In this document: positions 13,808-19,990 of the stretch, in pieces
How positions within the stretch are numbered: the first letter of the stretch is position 1
Layout: each line of letters starts with the position of its first letter
Assembly (NCBI GenBank): GCA_002493395.1
Contig: DKYS01000003.1
Location: 1-19,990, forward strand
Length of the DNA: 19,990 nucleotides
From: Turicibacter sp. UBA7094
GTDB lineage: Bacteria > Bacillota_I > Bacilli_A > MOL361 > Turicibacteraceae
Direction of reading: 5' to 3'
The notes under the pieces: generated by a model
The model's input: the letters and a program-made list of their open reading frames with translations, nothing else
Told to the model about the DNA's origin: nothing
Databases searched by the model: none
Made by a program: the position numbers and the translations under genes

Positions 13808-14280
13808 ATTTTAAAGAAAATCGCTTTATTAGGAGTATTATTATCGGCTGGAACGGGGTAAGTGCCTTTGCTTCAACGGGTGCAGATGCTGAAAATATTG
13901 GGGTTTCAACTCATATTCCTACATCTGAACTTTCATTAGAAAGGGGAACAGGTAAGCCATCTAATGTCTGGAATGTAAAAAGCCAAGGGAGATATTATTA
14001 TTCTGGACAATCTGCTTATAATAGTTTATATACTAATTATCTTTTTACAGGAGATAGTTGGTATACAGTATCAGCTAAGAATCTTAAAGCATCATCTGAT
14101 ACTGCATTAAAATTTCAGGCTTATAAACAAATTACATTTTCTCCAGATAAAAAAATAGGTGTGGAGCAAACAGTAACGGGCCAAAAAACAGTTAACTATA
14201 CTTTAAATGGACTAAGCTCATCGGATAAGATTTATTTAGAATTTAAATCGCCGTCTCATTTTGAAGGCTATATTGAATAG
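13808..14280 (+). pseudogene. Secreted protein gene broken by a frameshift, ATT in place of the start codon
   Basis: After the ribosome binding site GATAGGAGAGATAG, the frame starting ATT reads (M)LKKIALLGVLLSAGTG and meets TAA at 13859. From there the +1-shifted frame (13861-14280) reads 139 residues beginning SAFASTGADAENIGV. One more G in the GGGG run at 13855-13858 would join them into a roughly 157-aa protein with a clean signal peptide cleaved after AFA. The mature part is polar and rich in Tyr, Ser, Thr and Lys (GRYYYSGQSAYNSLY, GDSWYTVSAKNL) and suggests a small beta-rich extracellular protein of unknown function. With both a lost ATG and a frameshift it is most simply a pseudogene, though a phase-variable tract or sequencing error is possible. 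The TraX-like gene follows 11 nt later. Confidence 0.65.
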
Positions 14281-14291
14281 AGACTATTATT

Positions 14292-15149
14292 ATGTCGGGT
14301 ACTGTTTTAAAAGTAATTGCTTTAATAAGTATGTTTATTGACCATCTATGGTTTTTCTTACCGGATATGCCGTACTGTTTTCATTGGATAGGCAGGATTT
14401 CCTTTCCTATCTTTCTTTATTGCTGTGTATTAGGATATGTCCACACAAGTAATAGAAAAAGATATTTTTTACGTATTTATTCACTTAGCGTTATTGTAGG
14501 TCTTATTAATTTTCTGTGGATAAGTAAAAGTGGTATAAATCTGAATTCTATTAGAACTATCTTTATAACTTTAATATTGATGTATATATATGAGCAGTTT
14601 AAGCAGAACTTAAAAAAGGGTAGTGTATTGGCAGCAGCATTTTTGGGATGGCAAGTAATAACCTCATTTCTAGTTATATGGTTGGCAGCCTTTTTGACTG
14701 ATGCTCCATTATTTATGATTGTTACCGTATTAGGTAATATTTTAAATTTAGATGGTGGAATATTATTCGCACTACTGGGATTATCGATGTATGTTTTTTA
14801 TCGTTCACGGCTTAAGTTAACTATTGCATTTATTATAATTACGTTAATTGACATGACTTTAGTGAGTTCTCCTATTCTGCCGTATCTATCGAGATATTTG
14901 ATGTGGAATGGACAACTAGAAAATTTATACCCTTTAGTTGAAGCAATTTCTAGTATGTTATTTGGGGTCAATCCGTTATTTACGACTAGCGATATCCTCT
15001 TTGGGTATCCGCAGTGGATGATGATTTTTGCCTTACCAATTATTTTTCTTTATAATGGGACTAAAGGACGAGGGTGCAAGTATTTATTTTATGTTTTCTA
15101 TCCACTCCATATCGTTGTCTTATATGCCATAAGGTTATTATTATATTGA
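14292..15149 (+). CDS. TraX family membrane acyltransferase
   Basis: A 285-residue protein with about eight to nine transmembrane helices. The opening LKVIALISMFIDHLWFFLP and WIGRISFPIFLYCCVLGY match the TraX signature (Met-x-Ile-Asp-His, then Gly-Arg-x-x-Phe-Pro-x-Phe). The C-terminal KYLFYVFYPLHIVVLYAI is also characteristic. F-plasmid TraX acetylates the N-terminus of exported pilin, and chromosomal homologues are thought to be membrane acyltransferases on unknown substrates. There is no conjugation machinery here. Its position 11 nt after the secreted-protein gene suggests a role in modifying that exported product, which is inference. The ribosome binding site is weak, so expression may rely on translation of the upstream gene. 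Confidence 0.85.
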   Translation: MSGTVLKVIALISMFIDHLWFFLPDMPYCFHWIGRISFPIFLYCCVLGYVHTSNRKRYFLRIYSLSVIVGLINFLWISKSGINLNSIRTIFITLILMYIYEQFKQNLKKGSVLAAAFLGWQVITSFLVIWLAAFLTDAPLFMIVTVLGNILNLDGGILFALLGLSMYVFYRSRLKLTIAFIIITLIDMTLVSSPILPYLSRYLMWNGQLENLYPLVEAISSMLFGVNPLFTTSDILFGYPQWMMIFALPIIFLYNGTKGRGCKYLFYVFYPLHIVVLYAIRLLLY

Positions 15150-15206
15150 TTGATAGACGGTGAGTTCTTTCATAGAGAATCGAAGTGATAATGATTTATA
15201 AATTTT

Positions 15207-15249
15207 TGACCGTTTAGGAAAAAATATTGTTTCTATTTGGAAAATGTAG
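15207..15249 (+). promoter_or_regulatory. Second AgrA-type box and promoter, copy of the 13527 element
   Basis: Bases 15207-15232 are identical to 13527-13552 and include the box ACCGTTTAG (15209-15217) and the -35-like TTGTTT (15227-15232). The next bases match with two substitutions. A TAAGGT 17 bp downstream could be the -10. The partner box 21 bp upstream is degenerate (ATAATGATT), so this site should respond more weakly. It precedes the lipoprotein gene. Confidence 0.65.
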
Positions 15250-15387
15250 TAAGGTTAATAGGAAGTAAAATTTGAGGGATGAAATTAACAGAGAAAAATA
15301 TTTAGTTTTTTACGGCATACTACCGTTCATTCATTATTTAATTTTACTGGAACAATTAATTTATTTTAAGGTGATAGGAGAGATAGG

Positions 15388-15822
15388 ATGTTAAAGAGGG
15401 TTGCTTTACTCGGTGTATTGTTTTCATTTTTTATGGTAGGTTGTTCAAATATTGATTCAAAAGTTTCAACAGAACTTGAATCAACGACTGAGAAATTTTT
15501 TAAGGAGATAAATGATTTATCTGATTATACGAATGAGTCAGAATTAGAGGCATTAAATAGTTACTTTACGGATGATAGCGCGGTTAAAGGTGACTTAATC
15601 GAGTATTTAACTGTTTATCAATTAGAGAATGAAAAAGAGGTACCTAATTACGAGGTTACGAAGATGGAAATTAAACCACAAGACGATTTATATCGCGTCC
15701 ATGTTAAATACGATATGAAGTCTAAAGAAACAGACCAATTATTATATTCATCAGATTTGAATCTCTATTTTAAAGATGTTAACGGTGAAATGAAAATTGA
15801 CACAGCTGATTATGGTGGATAA
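15388..15822 (+). CDS. Small secreted lipoprotein of unknown function
   Basis: A 144-residue protein with a type II signal peptide: MLKRVALLGVLFSFFMVGC, with lipobox VGC and Cys19 as the lipidated residue. It should be anchored on the outer face of the membrane. The mature domain is acidic (TELESTTEKFFKEIND, SYFTDDSAVKGD), followed by alternating strands such as YRVHVKYDMKS and SDLNLYFKDVNGEMKID, resembling small cone-like or NTF2-like lipoprotein folds; this is only an impression. AGGAGAG lies upstream of the ATG. Its ribosome binding site and first codons closely match those of the broken secreted gene at 13808, and both units carry the same AgrA-type promoter block, so they are probably co-regulated. 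Confidence 0.85.
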   Translation: MLKRVALLGVLFSFFMVGCSNIDSKVSTELESTTEKFFKEINDLSDYTNESELEALNSYFTDDSAVKGDLIEYLTVYQLENEKEVPNYEVTKMEIKPQDDLYRVHVKYDMKSKETDQLLYSSDLNLYFKDVNGEMKIDTADYGG

Positions 15823-15856
15823 ACCGAAGTAGAAGAGCGATATTGAGGGATAAGAC

Positions 15857-15892
15857 AAAGAAGCAAGTGAGAATCATTTGCTTCTTTTTTTT
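15857..15892 (+). terminator. Terminator after the lipoprotein gene
   Basis: A 14-bp stem (15857-15870 with 15874-15887) has a GAA loop and a long T run. It closes the quorum-sensing region before adhE. Confidence 0.9.
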
Positions 15893-16012
15893 ATGGCGTA
15901 TCTTTAAAATAAAATGATGTGATATCTTGATGGAGATAGAGCAATCTTCATGAATCAATAATTTTCTTTTATTAAGCGAATCAACGTTTTAAATATTGTT
16001 CCTTTTTTCTTT

Positions 16013-16059
16013 TTGACAGTCATATTTATTCGCTTTGTTTAATATACCGTAATGTATAT
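16013..16059 (+). promoter_or_regulatory. adhE promoter region with a palindrome near the start site
   Basis: A perfect -35 TTGACA (16013-16018) is followed at 19 bp by TTTAAT (16038-16043), a long spacer. An inverted repeat ATATAC-CGTAAT-GTATAT (16042-16059) sits where transcription would begin and could be an operator. No match to the Rex redox-repressor consensus (TTGTGAA-N4-TTCACAA) was found. Confidence 0.5.
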
Positions 16060-16093
16060 GATTGTATTGTTTAGTTGGGGAGGAATAGATTAA

Positions 16094-18730
16094 ATGAGTG
16101 AAGAAAATAAGGTGACATGGACAAATGAAGAAATTGATAGCCATGTAGATGAGTTGGTTCAAAAGGCATTAAAGGCGTTAGATGAGTTTGAAACGTTTAA
16201 CCAAGAAACAGTAGACTACATTGTCGCAAAATGTTCAGTTGCTGGACTTGATCAACATGGTGTGTTAGCTGAAGCGGCGGTTAAAGAAACCGGACGCGGT
16301 GTTTTTGAGGATAAGGCGGTAAAAAATTTATTTGCCTGTGAGTATGTTACAAATAATCTTCGTCATTTAAAAACAGTAGGAATTATCAACGAAGATGCTT
16401 TAACAGGAATTACCGAAATTGCTGAACCGGTAGGGGTTGTATGTGGAATCGTGCCGACAACTAATCCAACATCAACCGTTATTTTTAAATCGTTAATTGC
16501 TTTAAAAACGAGAAATCCGATTATTTTCTCTTTCCATCCATCCGCTTATGAATGTTCTGTTCAGGCGGCGACGGTAATTAGAGATGCAGCAATTAAAGCG
16601 GGGGCACCAGCTAACTGTATTCAGTGGTTAGGGATGCGCTCAATGTATGCGACAACTAGTTTAATGAATCATCCAGGGGTTGCGACTATTTTAGCAACTG
16701 GAGGAAATTCCATGGTTAAGGCTGCTTATTCATGTGGAAAACCGGCACTTGGGGTTGGAGCTGGGAATGTTCCTTCTTATGTTGAAAAATCATGTGTGTT
16801 AAAACGCGCAGTTAATGATATTATTTTATCAAAATCATTTGATAATGGGATGATTTGTGCATCTGAGCAGGCTGCTATTGTCGATCATGAAATTTATGAT
16901 GCATTTAAACAAGAAATGAGTCGTTTTAAAGTTTATTTTACGACTGCTGAGGAAAAAGCTAAACTCGAACAATATATGTTTGGTCATCAAGCTTATTCAG
17001 AATCAGTTGAGCAGGCGAAATTAAATTCAGCTGTTGTTGGAAAGCCAGCAACGTGGATTGCAGAGCAAGCGGGAATTGAGGTTCCAGAGGATACACAAAT
17101 TATTTGTGCAGAGTGTCAAGAGGTTGGTGTAAACGAACCGTTAACACGAGAAAAGTTATCCCCAGTATTAGCAGTGTTAAAGGCAACTTCAACAGAGGAT
17201 GGAATTGCTAAATCAGCTGCTATGGTTGAGTTTAATGGATTAGGGCATTCAGCAGCCATTCATACGCAAAACCATGAGATTTCAATTCAATTTGGATTAA
17301 AGTGTAAAGCTATTCGTGTCATTGAAAATGCTCCATCAACATTCGGGGGAATCGGTTCAGTTTATAATGCCTTCATTCCATCATTAACACTTGGGTGTGG
17401 GTCTTACGGACATAACTCAGTGTCAAATAATGTGAGTGCCATTAATTTATTAAATATTAAGCGAATTGGGCGGCGGAACAATAATATGCAATGGATGAAA
17501 CTGCCTCCTAAAATTTATTTTGAAAAAAATGCGATTCGTTATTTAAGAGATATGAAAAAGATGGATAAAGCTATGATTGTCACGGATCGTGGAATGTATA
17601 ATTTAGGTTATGTGGCTAAAATTGAGGATGCGATTAAACGTCGCCGAAATACGGTTGATGTGGAAGTATTCTTTGATGTTGAACCAGATCCAAGTATTGA
17701 AACAGTTAATAACGGAGTGGAATTAATGAGAAAATTCCAACCAGATACTATCATTGCTTTAGGTGGTGGATCTGCAATGGATGCTGCTAAAGTGATGTGG
17801 TTAATGTATGAGCATCCAGAAGTAGATTTTAATGATATTAAACAAAAATTTATGGATATTCGTAAGCGAGCTTTTAAATTCCCTGAGTTAGGAGAAAAAG
17901 CAAAATTAATTTGTATCCCAACCACATCAGGAACAGGATCAGAGGTTACACCATTTGCCGTTATTACAGATAAATCAGAAAATAAAAAATATCCGTTAAC
18001 GGACTATGCTCTAACACCAAGTGTGGCGATTGTTGATCCGGAATTCGCTTTATCAATGCCGGCTTCAATTGCTGCAGATACGGGAATTGATGTGTTAACA
18101 CATGCGATTGAGTCATATGTTTCAATTTTAGCTTCTGATTTTACAGACGGGTTAGCGAAACAAGCCGTGAAATTAGTGTTTGATTATTTAGAATGTTCTG
18201 TGAAAAATGGGAAGAATGATCCAGAAGCACGCGAAAAGATGCATAATGCTGCAACGATTGCCGGAATGGCTTTTGCTAATGCCTTTTTAGGATTAAATCA
18301 TTCACTTGCTCATAAAATTGGTGGGGAGTGGCATGTCCCTCATGGGCGTACAAATGGTATTTTATTACCTCACGTCATTCGTTATAACGGGACAATTCCA
18401 ACAAAATTAAATATTTGGCCAAAAATTGAAAACTATAAAGCAGATGTTAAATATATGGAGTTAGCCCAACTGATTGGGTTAAATCCACAAACGCCAGAAG
18501 AAGGGGTTCAAATGTTTGCGGATGCTTGCGAAGAGTTATGTAAAAAAGTAGGTATTCCTTCTAATATTAAGTCTCAAGGTATTGACCAAGAGGCGTGGGA
18601 GGAGTCAGTTCACCGTATGGCGATGAATGCTTATGAAGACCAATGTACACCGGCGAATCCACGTATGCCAATGGTGCATGATATGGAAGCTATTTTACGA
18701 TTAATTTATGATTATGAATATAAATTTTAA
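16094..18730 (+). CDS. adhE: Bifunctional acetaldehyde-CoA/alcohol dehydrogenase
   Basis: An 878-residue fermentation enzyme that reduces acetyl-CoA to acetaldehyde and then ethanol, regenerating two NAD+; it forms spirosomes in other bacteria. The N-terminal aldehyde dehydrogenase domain (about 1-440) has nucleophile Cys255 in NGMICASEQA and the NAD loop around GVGAGNVP. After a linker, the C-terminal iron-dependent alcohol dehydrogenase domain has GGGSAMDAAK, PTTSGTGSEVTPF, and metal ligands in DTGIDVLTHAIESY and LNHSLAHKIGGEWHVPHG. All key residues are present and the length is normal. GGGAGG is placed about 10 nt before the ATG. It has its own promoter and terminator, so it is monocistronic. 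Its presence supports a mixed-acid fermenting anaerobe. Confidence 0.97.
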   Translation: MSEENKVTWTNEEIDSHVDELVQKALKALDEFETFNQETVDYIVAKCSVAGLDQHGVLAEAAVKETGRGVFEDKAVKNLFACEYVTNNLRHLKTVGIINEDALTGITEIAEPVGVVCGIVPTTNPTSTVIFKSLIALKTRNPIIFSFHPSAYECSVQAATVIRDAAIKAGAPANCIQWLGMRSMYATTSLMNHPGVATILATGGNSMVKAAYSCGKPALGVGAGNVPSYVEKSCVLKRAVNDIILSKSFDNGMICASEQAAIVDHEIYDAFKQEMSRFKVYFTTAEEKAKLEQYMFGHQAYSESVEQAKLNSAVVGKPATWIAEQAGIEVPEDTQIICAECQEVGVNEPLTREKLSPVLAVLKATSTEDGIAKSAAMVEFNGLGHSAAIHTQNHEISIQFGLKCKAIRVIENAPSTFGGIGSVYNAFIPSLTLGCGSYGHNSVSNNVSAINLLNIKRIGRRNNNMQWMKLPPKIYFEKNAIRYLRDMKKMDKAMIVTDRGMYNLGYVAKIEDAIKRRRNTVDVEVFFDVEPDPSIETVNNGVELMRKFQPDTIIALGGGSAMDAAKVMWLMYEHPEVDFNDIKQKFMDIRKRAFKFPELGEKAKLICIPTTSGTGSEVTPFAVITDKSENKKYPLTDYALTPSVAIVDPEFALSMPASIAADTGIDVLTHAIESYVSILASDFTDGLAKQAVKLVFDYLECSVKNGKNDPEAREKMHNAATIAGMAFANAFLGLNHSLAHKIGGEWHVPHGRTNGILLPHVIRYNGTIPTKLNIWPKIENYKADVKYMELAQLIGLNPQTPEEGVQMFADACEELCKKVGIPSNIKSQGIDQEAWEESVHRMAMNAYEDQCTPANPRMPMVHDMEAILRLIYDYEYKF

Positions 18731-18735
18731 ATAAG

Positions 18736-18758
18736 AAAAGAGCCTCTGGGCTCTTTTT
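18736..18758 (+). terminator. Terminator after adhE
   Basis: A 9-bp GC-containing stem (18736-18744 with 18749-18757) closes a TCTG loop and ends in a T run, just after the stop codon. Confidence 0.9.
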
Positions 18759-18812
18759 CATTAGGTTGAAAGAGATTAAAAGATTGAGTCATATTTATAA
18801 GATTACTTTCCA

Positions 18813-18818
18813 TATAAT
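18813..18818 (+). promoter_or_regulatory. Possible -10 element for the tyrA-like gene
   Basis: TATAAT at 18813-18818 lies about 107 nt before the start codon. No -35 at standard spacing is convincing (TTGAGT at 18784 is too far). A TTATCA-N7-TGATAA inverted repeat (about 18863-18881) lies in the leader. Confidence 0.35.
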
Positions 18819-18925
18819 GAGTAATGGATTTGAGGTGGCTGAAATTTTAAGAATGATTGGGATTATCAAATGAAATGATAAATTTGTATAGGAATAGAAT
18901 CTTTTAGATAGAGAGGAGATTTACA

Positions 18926-19759
18926 ATGAAAATTGTAATTGTAGGATTAGGTGTCATTGGAGGATCATTCGCGATGGCACTTAAAAAGGCGGGGTATGAC
19001 GAAATTTACGGTATAGATACGAATGAGGAAACTTTACAAAAGGCTAAACGTATGGGAATTATTAAAGGGGCGGGAACAACCGATGAATTGTATGAGGCTG
19101 ATTTAATTATTCTTGCCCTTTATCCTAGGCTGATTAAAACATTTATTATGAACCATGGGCATCGATTAAAACCTGGATGTGTGATTACAGATGCAACAGG
19201 AATTAAGGGGATGTTTATTGATGATATATTAGAAATGCTTCCTTCTGAGGTGGATTTTGTCTTTGGTCATCCGATGGCCGGACGTGAAAAAAAGGGGATT
19301 GATTTTGCATCTGATCAGGTGTTTATGGGGGCTAATTATCTCATTACACCAACGAAAAAAAATCAAGAAAAGAATATTGCACTCATCGAACAGCTCGCGT
19401 ATGAAATGGGATTTAAAAAAGTCAGAAAAATTTCACCTGCTTGCCATGATGAAATGATTGGTTTTACGTCACAACTTCCCCATGCAATTGCGGTGGCATT
19501 AATCAATAGTGATGAAGAAGGGCGAGATACAGGGAGTTTTATAGGAGATAGCTACAGAGAATTGACACGGATTGCGAATATGAATGAAGATTTATGGAGC
19601 GAACTCTTTTTAGGGAATAAAGATAATTTATTAAAGGCAATTAATAACTTTGAACTAGAATTAGATTTAATCAAAAAAGCTATCCATGATTATGATGCCG
19701 AGACATTGAAACAATATTTTAGGAAATCAACGAAAAGGAGAGAAAGACTAGATGTTTAA
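18926..19759 (+). CDS. tyrA: Prephenate/arogenate dehydrogenase
   Basis: A 277-residue NAD(P)-dependent dehydrogenase of the tyrosine branch of aromatic amino acid synthesis. It decarboxylates prephenate to 4-hydroxyphenylpyruvate. The N-terminal Rossmann fold has GLGVIGGSFA and the acidic strand-2 end YGIDTN, which favours NAD. TDATGIKG, FGHPMAGREKKGIDFAS (with the catalytic-region His) and the C-terminal SQLPHAIAVAL helices are all typical. The length is that of a stand-alone dehydrogenase without an ACT or chorismate mutase domain. GAGGAG lies about 8 nt before the ATG. No other aromatic pathway gene is visible, and the downstream acetyltransferase gene starts 52 nt after its stop. Confidence 0.9.
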   Translation: MKIVIVGLGVIGGSFAMALKKAGYDEIYGIDTNEETLQKAKRMGIIKGAGTTDELYEADLIILALYPRLIKTFIMNHGHRLKPGCVITDATGIKGMFIDDILEMLPSEVDFVFGHPMAGREKKGIDFASDQVFMGANYLITPTKKNQEKNIALIEQLAYEMGFKKVRKISPACHDEMIGFTSQLPHAIAVALINSDEEGRDTGSFIGDSYRELTRIANMNEDLWSELFLGNKDNLLKAINNFELELDLIKKAIHDYDAETLKQYFRKSTKRRERLDV

Positions 19760-19811
19760 ATAAGAAAAAATTTAGTTTGATGAATGGCTTGCTTTAATAG
19801 GGGTGATTATG

Positions 19812-19990
19812 ATGAAAGGTCGCAGTATTTTTGAACGTGATCAAGCCGGGGAGGAGATTACGCATCAGGATGAAGGTTATTATCTAATCAGGGAACGGAT
19901 TGATGAGGTACAAAAGATTTTATTTGAACTAAATCATCATTATCATACGGATGAAGAGATTCGAAGCTTATTTTCGCAGTTGACTGGAAA
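19812..19990 (+). CDS. Sugar O-acetyltransferase (Maa/LacA type), N-terminal fragment
   Basis: The frame is open from ATGATG (19809/19812) to the window edge, giving 59 codons. AGGGGTG ends 6 nt before ATG 19812. The visible sequence (SIFERDQAGEEITHQDEGYY, then VQKILFELNHHYHTDEEIR and LFSQLTG) matches the helical N-terminal domain found in front of the left-handed beta-helix in maltose/galactoside O-acetyltransferases, which acetylate sugars with acetyl-CoA. The catalytic hexapeptide-repeat part lies outside the window, so substrate and completeness are unknown. Confidence 0.75.
   Translation, partial: MKGRSIFERDQAGEEITHQDEGYYLIRERIDEVQKILFELNHHYHTDEEIRSLFSQLTG

Noticed and set aside
15322..15330. 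Extra ACCGTTCAT 9-mer resembling a LytTR box in the lipoprotein gene leader
   Set aside because: It has no partner at 21 bp on either side and lies downstream of the likely start site.
15974..16035. AAGCGAAT and ATTCGCTT inverted repeat upstream of adhE, considered as a Rex site or regulatory hairpin
   Set aside because: The arms are about 47 nt apart and do not match the Rex consensus; chance is likely in this AT-rich stretch.
17608..17925. Minus-strand open frame inside adhE
   Set aside because: It is fully antisense to conserved alcohol dehydrogenase motifs and has no recognisable domain or start signal.

Overview
The window is AT-rich bacterial chromosome with strong AGGAGG-type ribosome binding sites, classical TTGACA/TATAAT promoters and many intrinsic terminators. 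This points to a low-GC Bacillota. AdhE, an NCS2 purine permease behind a guanine riboswitch, an M42 peptidase and an Agr system suggest a fermentative, host-associated lineage such as Erysipelotrichia or Turicibacter. That placement is an inference from gene style, not a database result.

Housekeeping left half (1-7440). The 3' end of a Na+/Ca2+-exchanger-like gene is followed by dusB (tRNA dihydrouridine synthase). A convergent M42 aminopeptidase shares one bidirectional terminator with dusB. The peptidase and an RDD/VanZ membrane-protein pair diverge from a 21-bp-arm perfect palindrome that holds promoter-like hexamers in both directions. Next come a guanine-class purine riboswitch with a terminator platform, its NCS2 purine permease and guaA (GMP synthetase), which form a purine salvage and GMP cluster.

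Accessory middle (7440-10310). About 700 bp of decayed, gene-poor sequence precedes a probably acquired GNAT gene. A convergent two-gene unit follows: a MarR-type regulator and a PaiA-like polyamine N-acetyltransferase. A gene-free stretch then holds an isolated hairpin terminator and the terminator of the agr operon.

Quorum-sensing island (10310-15830). On the minus strand lies a complete agrBDCA operon: a processing peptidase, a 62-aa pro-peptide with a predicted CIGFA thiolactone ring, an HPK10 kinase and a LytTR regulator. On the plus strand, beyond a gene remnant, are two transcription units. Their upstream regions share 26 identical bases containing the LytTR-type box ACCGTTTAG. The first also has a second box exactly 21 bp upstream. 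These units encode a small peptide ORF, a secreted protein that is frameshifted with a non-ATG start, a TraX-family membrane acyltransferase, and a lipoprotein with nearly the same signal-peptide start. The simplest reading is a self-contained quorum-sensing module with its own exported effectors next door.

Metabolic right end (15830-19990). This part holds adhE (bifunctional acetaldehyde/alcohol dehydrogenase), a TyrA-type prephenate dehydrogenase, and the start of a hexapeptide-repeat sugar O-acetyltransferase cut by the window edge. I saw no rRNA, tRNA, CRISPR array or intact insertion sequence.
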